Counted from the first letter of the stretch, positions 26,168-34,054 are shown. The stretch is 48,849 nt of DNA from Nonomuraea cypriaca (GCF_015645445.1 NZ_JADOGI010000062.1:1-48849); one strand, 5' to 3'. Notes: generated by a model from the letters alone, not told the origin. Program-made: numbers and translations.

Positions 26168-27469
26168 TTACGCCCCGGTTACCAGCCAAGCGGTGCCGGC
26201 GGCACGGCGGGTGAGCGTGATCAGCCGTGCGATCATCCACACCCCGAGCGCGCACCAGAGCGCGACGACGCCGAAACCGGCGGCCAGCAGCGCGGCGGGC
26301 AGGTACGCGAGCGTCGTCCACACCCCGGCCCAGGCCAGGTAACGCTGGTCGCCCGCGCCGATCAGCACCCCGTCCAGCACGAACACGACCCCGCACACCG
26401 GCTGGAACACCGCCACCGGCCACAGCACGGCCAGCAGCAGCTCGGTGACCGCCGGATCGGCGTCGAAGAGCCCCGGCAGCACCGGCCTGGCCGCCACGAC
26501 CAGGACGCCGAGCACCGCCCCCGACCAGATTCCCCACTGCACCATGCGCCTGGTCGCCGCCCTGGTCGCCGCGACGTCTCCCGCGCCCAGCGAGCGGCCC
26601 GTGATGGCCTGCCCGGCGATGGCTATGGCGTCCAGCGCGAAGGCGAGCAGCGTCCACACCTGGGTGGCGATGGCGTACGCGGCCAGCTCCGCCTCGCCCA
26701 TCCTGGTGGCGATCACGGTCGCCGCGAGCAGCACGACCCGCATGCAGGCGGTACGGATGAGCAGCGCGAACCCGGCGGTCCCCGCCTGCCTGACCCCGGC
26801 GAGGCCCGGCAGGAGCGACGTCCCCATCCGCGACGCGCCCCTGGCCACCACGACCAGGTAGACGGCCGCGCCCAGCGTCTGCGCCAGCACCGTGCCCCAC
26901 GCCGACCCGGCGATCCCCCATCCGAGACCCAGCACGAACCAGGCGTTGAGTACCGCATTCAGCACGAAGGACCCCACGGCCACCACCAGCGGCGTGAGCG
27001 TGTCCTGCAGCCCCCGCAGCACCCCGGTCCCGGCCAGCACGATGAGCATCCCTGGCGCCCCCAGCAGGCTGATCCGCAGGTACGTCACCGCCTGCGCGCT
27101 CTGCTCCGCGCCGGCCCCGAACAGCTCCACGACGGCCGGCGCGAGCGGCCACCCCACGGCGATCAGCGACACGCCGATGCCCAGCGCCAGCCAGATCCCG
27201 TCCACTCCGCTGCGCATGGCCCGCGCGTGGTTGCCCGCACCGGACTGGCGCGCCACGGACGCGGTCGTGCCGTAGGCGAGGAACACGCACAGGTTCACCA
27301 GCGTCGTCAGAACGGTGCCCGCCACACCCAGAGCCCCCACCGCCGTGGTGCCGAGGCCGTGTCCCACGATGGCGTAGTCGGCGAGCAGGAAGAGCGGCTC
27401 GGCCACCAGCGCGCCGAACGCGGGCACGGCCAGGCGTAGTATCTCCCGATCCCTGGATGTAATGGGCAT
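26168..27469 (-). CDS. MATE family efflux transporter (DinF branch)
   Basis: A 433-aa exporter with 12 predicted helices in two halves. LRLAVPAFGALVAEPLFLLADYAIVGHGLGTTAVGALGVAG is a typical MATE opening, with the second half beginning near WSGAVLGVLVVAARPVLPGLF. It would expel organic cations or drugs using a Na+ or H+ gradient. The gene is divergent from dnaB, and its start codon lies inside an 8-bp inverted repeat that may be an operator. Confidence 0.87.
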   Translation of the reverse strand: MPITSRDREILRLAVPAFGALVAEPLFLLADYAIVGHGLGTTAVGALGVAGTVLTTLVNLCVFLAYGTTASVARQSGAGNHARAMRSGVDGIWLALGIGVSLIAVGWPLAPAVVELFGAGAEQSAQAVTYLRISLLGAPGMLIVLAGTGVLRGLQDTLTPLVVAVGSFVLNAVLNAWFVLGLGWGIAGSAWGTVLAQTLGAAVYLVVVARGASRMGTSLLPGLAGVRQAGTAGFALLIRTACMRVVLLAATVIATRMGEAELAAYAIATQVWTLLAFALDAIAIAGQAITGRSLGAGDVAATRAATRRMVQWGIWSGAVLGVLVVAARPVLPGLFDADPAVTELLLAVLWPVAVFQPVCGVVFVLDGVLIGAGDQRYLAWAGVWTTLAYLPAALLAAGFGVVALWCALGVWMIARLITLTRRAAGTAWLVTGA

Positions 27470-27490
27470 TTGTCCATTATGGCCATTACA
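27458..27490. promoter_or_regulatory. Inverted repeat over the MATE start codon
   Basis: TGTAATGG (27458-27465) and CCATTACA (27483-27490) are perfect 8-bp arms with a 17-nt spacer that includes another CCATTA half-site. The MATE ATG (27469-27467) lies between the arms. Confidence 0.45.
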
Positions 27491-27577
27491 CGGCGTGTCG
27501 GCGCAACTTTCTTTCCTCCACAGCCGGTGGACACAGTTCTCCCAGGTCGGGAGCGGTTCGGTGGATATCGGAAAGAG

Positions 27578-27586
27578 TTATCCCCA
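27578..27586 (+). other. DnaA-box-like site upstream of dnaB
   Basis: TTATCCCCA differs from the DnaA-box consensus at one position. It belongs to the 283-bp gap between the MATE gene and dnaB. Confidence 0.45.
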
Positions 27587-27644
27587 GCTCCGTCCACAGG
27601 TCTTTCACACCCTGGGCGCTACCGTACACAGCTTGACCACAGGG

Positions 27645-27653
27645 TTATCCACA
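27645..27653 (+). other. DnaA box upstream of dnaB, perfect TTATCCACA
   Basis: TTATCCACA about 100 bp before the dnaB start, with TCCACAGG (27593-27600) and ACCACAGG fragments nearby. It could let DnaA control helicase gene expression. Confidence 0.55.
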
Positions 27654-27752
27654 GGCCGCGTTGCCGACTCACCCGGACTCCGCGAAACTGTCAGACCGGT
27701 CGACTACAAGTGGGGGTGGTGCGACCGCCTGCGAGGTTTTCGAGGGGGCGCG

Positions 27753-30700
27753 GTGAGCATTGTTGAAGAGGCCGGCGGCGGAGGTCCAGGTTTCGAGCGC
27801 ACGCCCCCGCACAACATGGAGGCGGAGCAGTCGGTGCTCGGCGGCATGCTGCTGTCCAAGGACGCCATCGCCGACGTCGTGGAGATCCTGCGCTCCGACG
27901 ACTTCTACCGCCCCGCGCACCAGATGGTCTACGACATCATCACCGACCTCTACGGCCGGGGCGAGCCAGCCGACGCCGTCACCGTCTTCGACGAGTTGCA
28001 GAAGCGCGGCGAGATGGCCCGTGTGGGCGGCGCCGCCTACCTCCACACCCTCACGGCCGTCGTCCCCACGGCCGCCAACGCCGGCTACTACGCCAAGATC
28101 GTCCGCGAGCAGGCCATCCTCCGCCGCCTCATCGAGGCCGGCACCCGCATCGTCTCCTTCGGCTACGGCGGCCAGAACGAAGAGGTCGACGACCTCGTCG
28201 ACCGCGCCCAGGCGGAGATCTACAAGGTCACCGAGCGCCGCACCTCCGAGGACTACGCGCCGCTGGCTGACATCATGCCCGGCGCGCTCGACGAGCTGGA
28301 GGCCATCGGCAGCCGCGGCGGCCAGATGGTCGGCGTACCGACCGGCTTCCAGGACCTCGACCAGCTCACCAACGGCCTCCACCCCGGCCAGATGATCGTC
28401 GTGGCCGCCCGCCCGGCCATCGGAAAGGCGCTCGCGCTAGACACGCCGCTGCCCACAGCGACCGGCTGGACGACCATGGGCGAGGTCCGCACAGGCGATC
28501 GCCTGCTCGGCGCCGACGGCAGGCCGACCCGGGTGGTCGCGGCAACCGAGGTGCTGCACGGCAGGCCGTGCTACGAGGTGGAGTTCAGCGACGGTACGAT
28601 GATCGTCGCGGACGCCCTCCATCAATGGCACACCACCGAGAAGGTGATGACCACCGAGGAGATCGCCGCGGACGTCCGCCAGGCCGACGGACGGCCCGGC
28701 CACGCGGTGCCGGTGGCGGCGCCCTTCGCCCTCGACGAGCAGGACCTCCCACTGCCGCCCTACACGCTCGGGGCCTGGCTCGGCGCCGCCCGCAGCGCCG
28801 CCGCGCACGAGCAGGGCGTCCTCAGGAAGCTGGGCGTCCTCGAAGAAAAGCACATCCCGCCGAGATACCTGCGAGCCTCGGAGCGGCAGCGCCGCCACCT
28901 CCTGAGCGGCCTGCTCGACGCGGCGGGCACGGCCGGGCGGATCCACTTCCAGGAGACCGAGCACCGGCTCGCCGCCGACGTCCATGAGCTGCTTCTCAGC
29001 CTCGGCCACCAGGCGACCATGCATGCCCGGCCGGGCACCGAGCACCTGGTCGAATACGAGTCCGGCGCGCCGGTCCGGCACATCGCCGACGTACGAAGGG
29101 TGGAGACCCGCCCGGTCCGCTGCGTCGAGGTGGACAACGACGACCACCTCTATCTGGCCGGCCGGGCCTGCATCCCCACCCACAACAGCACTCTGGGGCT
29201 GGACTTCGCCCGTTCCGCGGCGATCAAGCATGGGATGACCACGGTCATCTTCTCCCTGGAGATGTCCCGCAACGAGATCACCATGCGCCTGCTGTCCGCC
29301 GAGGCGCGGGTCGCGCTGCACGCCATGCGCTCGGGCATGATGGGCGACGACGACTGGACCCGCCTGGCCCGCCGGATGAGCGAGGTGGCGGAGGCGCCGC
29401 TGTTCATCGACGACTCGCCCAACATGTCGATGATGGAGATCAGGGCCAAGTGCCGGCGGCTCAAGCAGCGCAACGACCTGAGATTCGTGGTCATCGACTA
29501 CCTCCAGCTGATGAGCTCGCCGAAGAAGACCGAGAGCCGCCAGAACGAGGTCTCGGAGATCTCCCGAGCGATCAAGCTGCTGGCCAAGGAGCTCGAGGTC
29601 CCGGTCATCGCCATCTCCCAGCTCAACCGCGGCCCCGAGCAACGCACCGACAAACGCCCCATGGTCAGCGACCTACGCGAATCCGGCTGCCTGACCGCGG
29701 CTACGCGGCTCCTGCGCGCGGACACGGGCGCCGAGGTGACCCTGGGCGAGCTGCTGGAGTCGGGGGCGCGTGACATCCCCGTCTGGTCACTTGATGACCG
29801 CCTCAAGCTGGTTCCGCGCACGATGACCCACGCCTTCCCGAGCGGGGTGCAGCAGGTCTACCGGGTGCGGCTACGTTCGGGCCGGGAGGTGGAGGCCACG
29901 GCCAATCATCCCTTCCTCACCTATGACGGCTGGCGAGCGCTCGCAGACCTGATGGTGGGGACGCGAGTCGCCGTGCCGAGGCACATGCCCACACCTCTCG
30001 ACATCGTGCCGTGGGATGAAGACGAACTGGTCCTGCTTGCCCACCTCATCGGGGACGGGTCATTCGTACGGCGGCAGCCCGTCCGTTACAGCAGCACCGA
30101 CGAGACCAACCTGGCCACCGTGGCGGAGGCGGCCCGTCGCCGTTTCGGCATCACGGCGGTTCGTGATGACCACGAGGCGGCGCGGTGCACGTCCTTGCGA
30201 CTTCCTGCGCCGTACCGGCTGACGCATGGAAAGCGGAATCCGATCGCGGCCTGGCTGGATGGTCTCGGGCTGTTCGGGCTACGCAGCCATGAGAAGTTTT
30301 TGCCGCAGGGGATTTTCGCGCTCCCAAAGCCGCAACTTGCGCTCTTCCTCCGGCACTTGTGGGCTACGGACGGATCTGTGACAACTGGCGCGCTCGGTCA
30401 CGTCCGGATCTACTACGGGACAACAAGCGAGCGTATGGCCAGAGAATTGCAGTTGCTGCTTCTGCGCTTCGACGTGAAGACGCGCCTTCGTTCGGTAGGA
30501 AACACCTACGGGCGACCCCAGTGGACGCTTGATGTGGGGGGAGCTGAAGATCAGCGTCGTTTCCTGGAGGAGATCGGTGTTCATGGCGAACGCGAAAGGG
30601 AAGTCGCCAAAGCGATGGCGCGCCTCAGTGAGACAATGCCCGCGGGGCGTTTTGATACCGTCCCACCGGAAGTCTGGGGGCGCGTGCGGGAAGTCATGAT

Positions 30701-31148
30701 CGAGCAGTCGAAGAGCCTTGACCAGGTTCAAACGATGGTCGGAACCCGCAGCAGAGGCGATCTGAATAAGGCGATCAGCCCTTCTCGAGGTCGCCTGCGA
30801 AAGATCGCAAACGTTCTGGGCGACGCCGAGCTTGAGATGTTTGCCACAAACGATGTTTTCTGGGATGAGATCACATCGATTGAGAGCCTCGGGGAGCAGC
30901 CCGTCTATGACGCCACAGTGATGGGGACTCACAACTTCCTCGGAAACGGCATCCACCTCAAGAACTCGATCGAGCAGGATGCGGACATGGTCATTTTGCT
31001 GCACCGTGAGGATGCGTACGAGCGGGAGTCGCCGCGGGCCGGGGAGGCGGACCTGATCGTGGCCAAGCACCGTAACGGGCCCGTCGCCACGGTGACGGTC
31101 GCGTTCCAGGGCCACTACAGCCGGTTCGTGGACATGGCGCAACACTGA
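27753..31148 (+). CDS. dnaB: Replicative DNA helicase DnaB interrupted by two inteins
   Basis: A 1131-aa precursor that would splice to a 452-aa helicase, the ring motor that unwinds DNA at the fork. The GTG at 27753 (GAGGGGG four bases upstream) starts SIVEEAGGGGPGFERTPPHN; an open frame back to 27462 is not conserved in type. Exteins are residues 1-225, 479-645 and 1072-1131. The N-terminal primase-binding domain begins at NMEAEQSVLGGMLLS. Walker A is split: ARPAIGK ends at 225 and STLGLD resumes at 479. FVVIDYLQLM is Walker B, AISQLNRGPEQR follows, and DLRESG/SIEQDADMVILLHRE is split by the second intein. Neither Walker A nor the ESG/SIEQ segment is whole until splicing, so activity depends on both events. 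Confidence 0.97.
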   Translation: MSIVEEAGGGGPGFERTPPHNMEAEQSVLGGMLLSKDAIADVVEILRSDDFYRPAHQMVYDIITDLYGRGEPADAVTVFDELQKRGEMARVGGAAYLHTLTAVVPTAANAGYYAKIVREQAILRRLIEAGTRIVSFGYGGQNEEVDDLVDRAQAEIYKVTERRTSEDYAPLADIMPGALDELEAIGSRGGQMVGVPTGFQDLDQLTNGLHPGQMIVVAARPAIGKALALDTPLPTATGWTTMGEVRTGDRLLGADGRPTRVVAATEVLHGRPCYEVEFSDGTMIVADALHQWHTTEKVMTTEEIAADVRQADGRPGHAVPVAAPFALDEQDLPLPPYTLGAWLGAARSAAAHEQGVLRKLGVLEEKHIPPRYLRASERQRRHLLSGLLDAAGTAGRIHFQETEHRLAADVHELLLSLGHQATMHARPGTEHLVEYESGAPVRHIADVRRVETRPVRCVEVDNDDHLYLAGRACIPTHNSTLGLDFARSAAIKHGMTTVIFSLEMSRNEITMRLLSAEARVALHAMRSGMMGDDDWTRLARRMSEVAEAPLFIDDSPNMSMMEIRAKCRRLKQRNDLRFVVIDYLQLMSSPKKTESRQNEVSEISRAIKLLAKELEVPVIAISQLNRGPEQRTDKRPMVSDLRESGCLTAATRLLRADTGAEVTLGELLESGARDIPVWSLDDRLKLVPRTMTHAFPSGVQQVYRVRLRSGREVEATANHPFLTYDGWRALADLMVGTRVAVPRHMPTPLDIVPWDEDELVLLAHLIGDGSFVRRQPVRYSSTDETNLATVAEAARRRFGITAVRDDHEAARCTSLRLPAPYRLTHGKRNPIAAWLDGLGLFGLRSHEKFLPQGIFALPKPQLALFLRHLWATDGSVTTGALGHVRIYYGTTSERMARELQLLLLRFDVKTRLRSVGNTYGRPQWTLDVGGAEDQRRFLEEIGVHGEREREVAKAMARLSETMPAGRFDTVPPEVWGRVREVMIEQSKSLDQVQTMVGTRSRGDLNKAISPSRGRLRKIANVLGDAELEMFATNDVFWDEITSIESLGEQPVYDATVMGTHNFLGNGIHLKNSIEQDADMVILLHREDAYERESPRAGEADLIVAKHRNGPVATVTVAFQGHYSRFVDMAQH
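28428..29186 (+). other. Intein 1 of DnaB: class 3 (Ala1, WCT) mini-intein with dead homing endonuclease
   Basis: 253 aa inserted in Walker A between Lys225 and Ser479. It starts with Ala (ALALDTPLPTATGWTTMGEV) instead of Cys or Ser, and has Trp67 (HQW in block B), Cys232 (VRCVEV, block F) and Thr251 before the final His-Asn (THN/S). This Trp-Cys-Thr set defines class 3 inteins, in which the block F cysteine starts splicing. The LAGLIDADG endonuclease is degenerate: block C reads LGAWLGAA (Asp to Ala at 120) and block E reads LLSGLLDAAG (Asp to Ala at 166), and much of the part between them is missing. Confidence 0.9.
29688..30965 (+). other. Intein 2 of DnaB: full-length LAGLIDADG intein at the ESG/SIEQ site
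   Basis: 426 aa between Gly645 and Ser1072. Cys1 opens CLTAATRLL; block B has TANH at 71-74; the endonuclease has LLAHLIGDGS (Asp123) and LRHLWATDGS (Asp228), both acidic residues intact. A stretch at about 320-395 may be a DNA-binding module. Block F reads VYDATVMGTHNFLGNG. The C-terminus is GIHLKN, so the usual penultimate His is Lys425 before Asn426. The second half has lower GC than the surroundings (31 of 60 bases at 30841-30900 by hand count), a sign of recent transfer. Confidence 0.92.
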
Positions 31149-31231
31149 CGGGTGCGATGGAGGGCACCGACGAGCAGCGGCCGCGTTCCAGGAGCACGGC
31201 GGGCACTCGCCGTCGAGAGCGCAGGATGTGG

Positions 31232-32257
31232 TCAGGCGGCGGCGCGTTCGTTGACGGGGCGGCGGCGGAGGCGTGAGTGCTGGAGGGCTGGGGGCAGGTA
31301 GGCCATGTCGAGTGTGCCGACATCGGTGCCGGGCGGGACGATCTCGTCGATTTGGTCGAGGATCTCGTCGGTGAGGGTGACGTCGACGCCGGCGAGCAGG
31401 TCGTCGAGCTGCTCCATCGTGCGTGGCCCGATGATCGCGCTGGTCACGCCGGGGTGAGCGATGGCGAACGCCATCGCGAGGTGCGTCAGCGGCAGGCCCG
31501 CCTTGTCGGCGAGCGGGATGAGCTGTTCGACGGCGTCGAGCCGGCGCTCGTCACTGAGGTGCTTGAAATAGGCGGCGCGGCGGAGGTCTGTCGGCCGGCC
31601 CTTGCGGATGCGGCCGGTGAGCATGCCCTGCGCGAGCGGGCTCCACACCATGGTGCCCATCCCGTAGCGTTGGGTGACGGGGAGCACCTCGGTTTCGATG
31701 CCGCGGTTGAGGATGGAGTAGGTCGGTTGTTCGGTGCGGAACCGTTCGAGGCCGCGCCGCTCGGCGACCCACTGGGCTTCGACGATGTCGGATGCGGGCA
31801 TCGTGGACGACCCGATCGCGCGGACTTTGCCGCTGTGGATCAGGTCAGAGAGCGCGGAGAGCGTCTCTTCGATGTCGGTGTCGGGGTCCGGGCGGTGGAT
31901 CTGGTAGAGGTCGATGTGGTCGGTCTGCAGGCGGCGCAGGGAGTTCTCGACCGCGGTCATGATCCAGCGCCGCGAGTTGCCTCGCCGGTTGGGGTCGTCA
32001 CCCATCGGGAGGTGCAGCTTGGTGGCGAGGACGATGTCGTCGCGACGTCCCTTGAGCGCCTTTCCCACGATCTGTTCTGACTCGCCGTGGGCGTAGGCGT
32101 CGGCGGTGTCGACGAAGTTGATCCCCGCGTCCAGCGCTTTGTGGATGATGCGGATCGAGTCGTCGTGGTCGGGGTTGCCGATGGCGCCGAACATCATGGC
32201 GCCGAGCGCGTAGGGGCTGACCTTGATGCCGGTCCGGCCGAGGGTGCGGTACTGCAT
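31232..32257 (-). CDS. Aldo-keto reductase
   Basis: A 341-aa NADPH-dependent oxidoreductase with a TIM-barrel. DTADAYAHGESE has the catalytic Asp and Tyr, VLATKLHLP the Lys and LYQIHRPD the His; PLAQGMLTGR and the C-terminal AIIGPRTMEQLDDLL bind cofactor. The substrate is unknown. It is divergent from a TetR gene across 112 bp with a palindromic operator, so that regulator very likely controls it. Confidence 0.9.
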   Translation of the reverse strand: MQYRTLGRTGIKVSPYALGAMMFGAIGNPDHDDSIRIIHKALDAGINFVDTADAYAHGESEQIVGKALKGRRDDIVLATKLHLPMGDDPNRRGNSRRWIMTAVENSLRRLQTDHIDLYQIHRPDPDTDIEETLSALSDLIHSGKVRAIGSSTMPASDIVEAQWVAERRGLERFRTEQPTYSILNRGIETEVLPVTQRYGMGTMVWSPLAQGMLTGRIRKGRPTDLRRAAYFKHLSDERRLDAVEQLIPLADKAGLPLTHLAMAFAIAHPGVTSAIIGPRTMEQLDDLLAGVDVTLTDEILDQIDEIVPPGTDVGTLDMAYLPPALQHSRLRRRPVNERAAA

Positions 32258-32304
32258 GTTTCTCCCTGAGGTGGTGGTCGGTGCTCTTGGATGCCGTATC
32301 CTGG

Positions 32305-32351
32305 ACTAAACGGAATGTCTTTCCAGAACTATACGGAAAGGATTTCCGGTT
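32305..32351. promoter_or_regulatory. TetR-type operator between the aldo-keto reductase and tetR genes
   Basis: CGGAAA-GGA-TTTCCG (32334-32348) is a perfect palindrome. A second pair of half-sites, CGGAA and TTTCC, lies at 32311-32324, and the outer ends CTAAACGGAA and TTTCCGGTTAG are near-complementary. Two repressor dimers could bind and control both divergent genes. Confidence 0.6.
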
Positions 32352-32369
32352 AGCAAGCGAAGGAGCGAC

Positions 32370-33020
32370 GTGACGGAGAACACAGCGCCGACCGGCTCCG
32401 CGGGGCCGGTCGCACGCGAAGGCGCGCCGCGCCGGCTGCGCGCCGACGCGCAACGCAACATCGACTCCCTGCTTGAGGCGGCGAAGACCGTCTTCGGCAC
32501 CTCAGGCGTGGACGCACCCGCGAAGGAGATCGCCGATCTGGCCGGCGTCGGAGTCGGAACGCTGTACCGGCACTTCCCGCAGCGCTCGGACCTGGTCAAG
32601 GCCGTGTTCCAGCGCGAGGTGGACGCCTGCGCCGACGCGGCCCCGGCACTGACCGCGGCGCACCAGCCAGGAGCGGCCCTCGCGAAGTGGCTCCACCGGT
32701 ACACCGAGTTCCTCGCGACCAAACGAGGACTCGCCGCAGCCCTTCACTCGGGCGACCCGGCGTTCGACGCCCTGCCCGGCTACTTCATGCAGCGACTCGG
32801 ACCCGCCCTCGGCTCACTGCTCGAAGCCGCGACAGCCAGTGGCGAGATCCGCGCCGACACCAGCTCCAAGGACCTCCTGTACGCCGTCGCCAACCTCTGC
32901 CTGCCCATGGCCGACGAGGGAGTCGCGTACAGCCAGCGCATGGTCGCCCTCCTCATCGACGGGCTGCGCTACGGCGCCGATACGAGCGGCACGAGTGCTC
33001 GCTCGAACTCCACGGTGTGA
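32370..33020 (+). CDS. TetR family transcriptional regulator
   Basis: A 216-aa repressor starting at GTG 32370 behind GAAGGAG. The N-terminal helix-turn-helix reads AAKTVFGTSGVDAPAKEIADLAGVGVGTLYRHFPQRSDLVKAVF, after a disordered, charged lead of 25 residues. The C-terminal ligand pocket (SetR_C-like: LATKRGLAAALHSGDPAF) is helical. It most likely represses the divergent aldo-keto reductase and itself. Ligand unknown. Confidence 0.88.
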   Translation: MTENTAPTGSAGPVAREGAPRRLRADAQRNIDSLLEAAKTVFGTSGVDAPAKEIADLAGVGVGTLYRHFPQRSDLVKAVFQREVDACADAAPALTAAHQPGAALAKWLHRYTEFLATKRGLAAALHSGDPAFDALPGYFMQRLGPALGSLLEAATASGEIRADTSSKDLLYAVANLCLPMADEGVAYSQRMVALLIDGLRYGADTSGTSARSNSTV

Positions 33021-33055
33021 CCAAGAAGACAGAGAGCCCAGGAATGGCGGCTGAT

Positions 33056-33098
33056 CATGTCGTTGCTCTAGCAGATGAGCTAAGGAGACAACGACATG
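33056..33098 (+). promoter_or_regulatory. Perfect 10-bp inverted repeat enclosing the Usp ribosome site
   Basis: CATGTCGTTG (33056-33065) and CAACGACATG (33089-33098) pair completely. The 23-nt loop holds AAGGAG (33083-33088), and the right arm contains the start codon of the universal stress gene. In RNA the start would be hidden in a stem. Confidence 0.55.
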
Positions 33099-33542
33099 AC
33101 CATCCTGATCGCCTACGACGGCTCCGCCGACTCGCGTAGCGCCATCGAGTTCGCGGCCAAGCACCTCGCGGCCGAGCCCACCCTCGTCCTCACCGTGTGG
33201 GAGCCGCTGCTGGTGCAGCTCAGGAGATATCCGCTGGCCGCGGGTGTGCTCTCACCGGAAGGCGAGGACGAGGCGCAGGCGCTGGCGGAGCGGCACGCCA
33301 AGGAGGGGGCCGAGCTGGCGACCGCCTCCGGGCTCTCGGACGTCACCTACCGGGCGGTCGCCGACAACGAGTCGATCTGGAAGACGATCGTGGACGTCGC
33401 CGACGAGATCGACGCCTCGCTGGTCGTCACCGGGTCGCGCGGGTTGGCCGGGGTCAGGTCGGTGCTGCTCGGCAGCGTCTCCAACCACGTGCTGCACCAC
33501 GCCCACCGGCCGACCCTGATAGTGCCGCCGGTCAAGGCGTGA
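33096..33542 (+). CDS. Universal stress protein (UspA family)
   Basis: A 148-aa single-domain Usp. The ILIAYDGSADSRSAIEFAA opening and the C-terminal ATP-binding motif GSRGLAGVRSVLLGSVSNHVLHHAHRPTLIV are typical (G-2X-G-9X-G-S/T pattern). Such proteins help survival under hypoxia or stress. A strong stem covers its start region. It lies 75 bp after the tetR gene and is convergent with soxR. Confidence 0.9.
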   Translation: MTILIAYDGSADSRSAIEFAAKHLAAEPTLVLTVWEPLLVQLRRYPLAAGVLSPEGEDEAQALAERHAKEGAELATASGLSDVTYRAVADNESIWKTIVDVADEIDASLVVTGSRGLAGVRSVLLGSVSNHVLHHAHRPTLIVPPVKA

Positions 33543-33550
33543 CATCGGTC

Positions 33551-34045
33551 CTATGACTGCTTGACTGGCACGCAGCTCTGAGGAGGGCACAGCCGGGTGT
33601 CGATGCGCCGCGCGCCCGGCCCCTCCTCACCCAGCCGATCGTGCGGATTGGCGACCGGGCACAGATCCAGCGACAGGCACCCGCACCCGATGCAGTCCGT
33701 CAGATCATCGCGCAACCGCTGCAACTGCTCGATCCGGTCGTCGAGCTCGCCCTGCCAGGCGGCCGACAGCCGGGCCCAGTCGGCCCGGTTCGGCGTACGC
33801 TCGTCGGGAAGCTCGGCCAGCGCCTCCTTGATGGTCTTCAGCGGGATCCCGATCCGCTGCGCCAGCCTGATGAAGGCGACCCTGCGCAGGCTGTCACGGG
33901 TGTAGCGGCGCTGGTTTCCTGCCGTACGCCGGCTCGTGATGAGCCCCTTGGCCTCGTAGAAGTGCAGGGCGGAAACGGCGACCCCGCTACGCTCGGCGAG
34001 CTGGCCGACCGTGAGCTCCTTGGTGTTCCAGGCGACCTTGGTCAT
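33551..34045 (-). CDS. soxR: Redox-sensitive MerR-type regulator SoxR
   Basis: A 164-aa MerR regulator. The winged helix is TVGQLAERSGVAVSALHFYEAKGLI at the N-terminus, then a dimer coiled coil, then CIGCGCLSLDLC (CX2CXCX5C), which holds a [2Fe-2S] cluster. Oxidation by redox-cycling compounds turns it on. A tail after the cluster includes two more cysteines. It lies nine bp past the Lrp gene, but its own target cannot be seen. In actinomycetes SoxR usually controls efflux and quinone reductase genes. Confidence 0.92.
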   Translation of the reverse strand: MTKVAWNTKELTVGQLAERSGVAVSALHFYEAKGLITSRRTAGNQRRYTRDSLRRVAFIRLAQRIGIPLKTIKEALAELPDERTPNRADWARLSAAWQGELDDRIEQLQRLRDDLTDCIGCGCLSLDLCPVANPHDRLGEEGPGARRIDTRLCPPQSCVPVKQS

Positions 34046-34054
34046 CCCTAGAGA

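Noticed and set aside
27578..27653. Chromosomal origin
   Set aside because: Two boxes are far too few for an actinomycete oriC, and dnaA, rpmH and the main dnaN are absent.
27462..27752. N-terminal extension of dnaB by 97 codons
   Set aside because: It covers DnaA-box and promoter sequence, overlaps the MATE start, and has no match to DnaB; GTG 27753 has a good ribosome site.
33021..33095. A tRNA gene in the gap before the universal stress gene
   Set aside because: Only a D-arm-like segment fits; there is no T arm or acceptor stem, so no intact tRNA.
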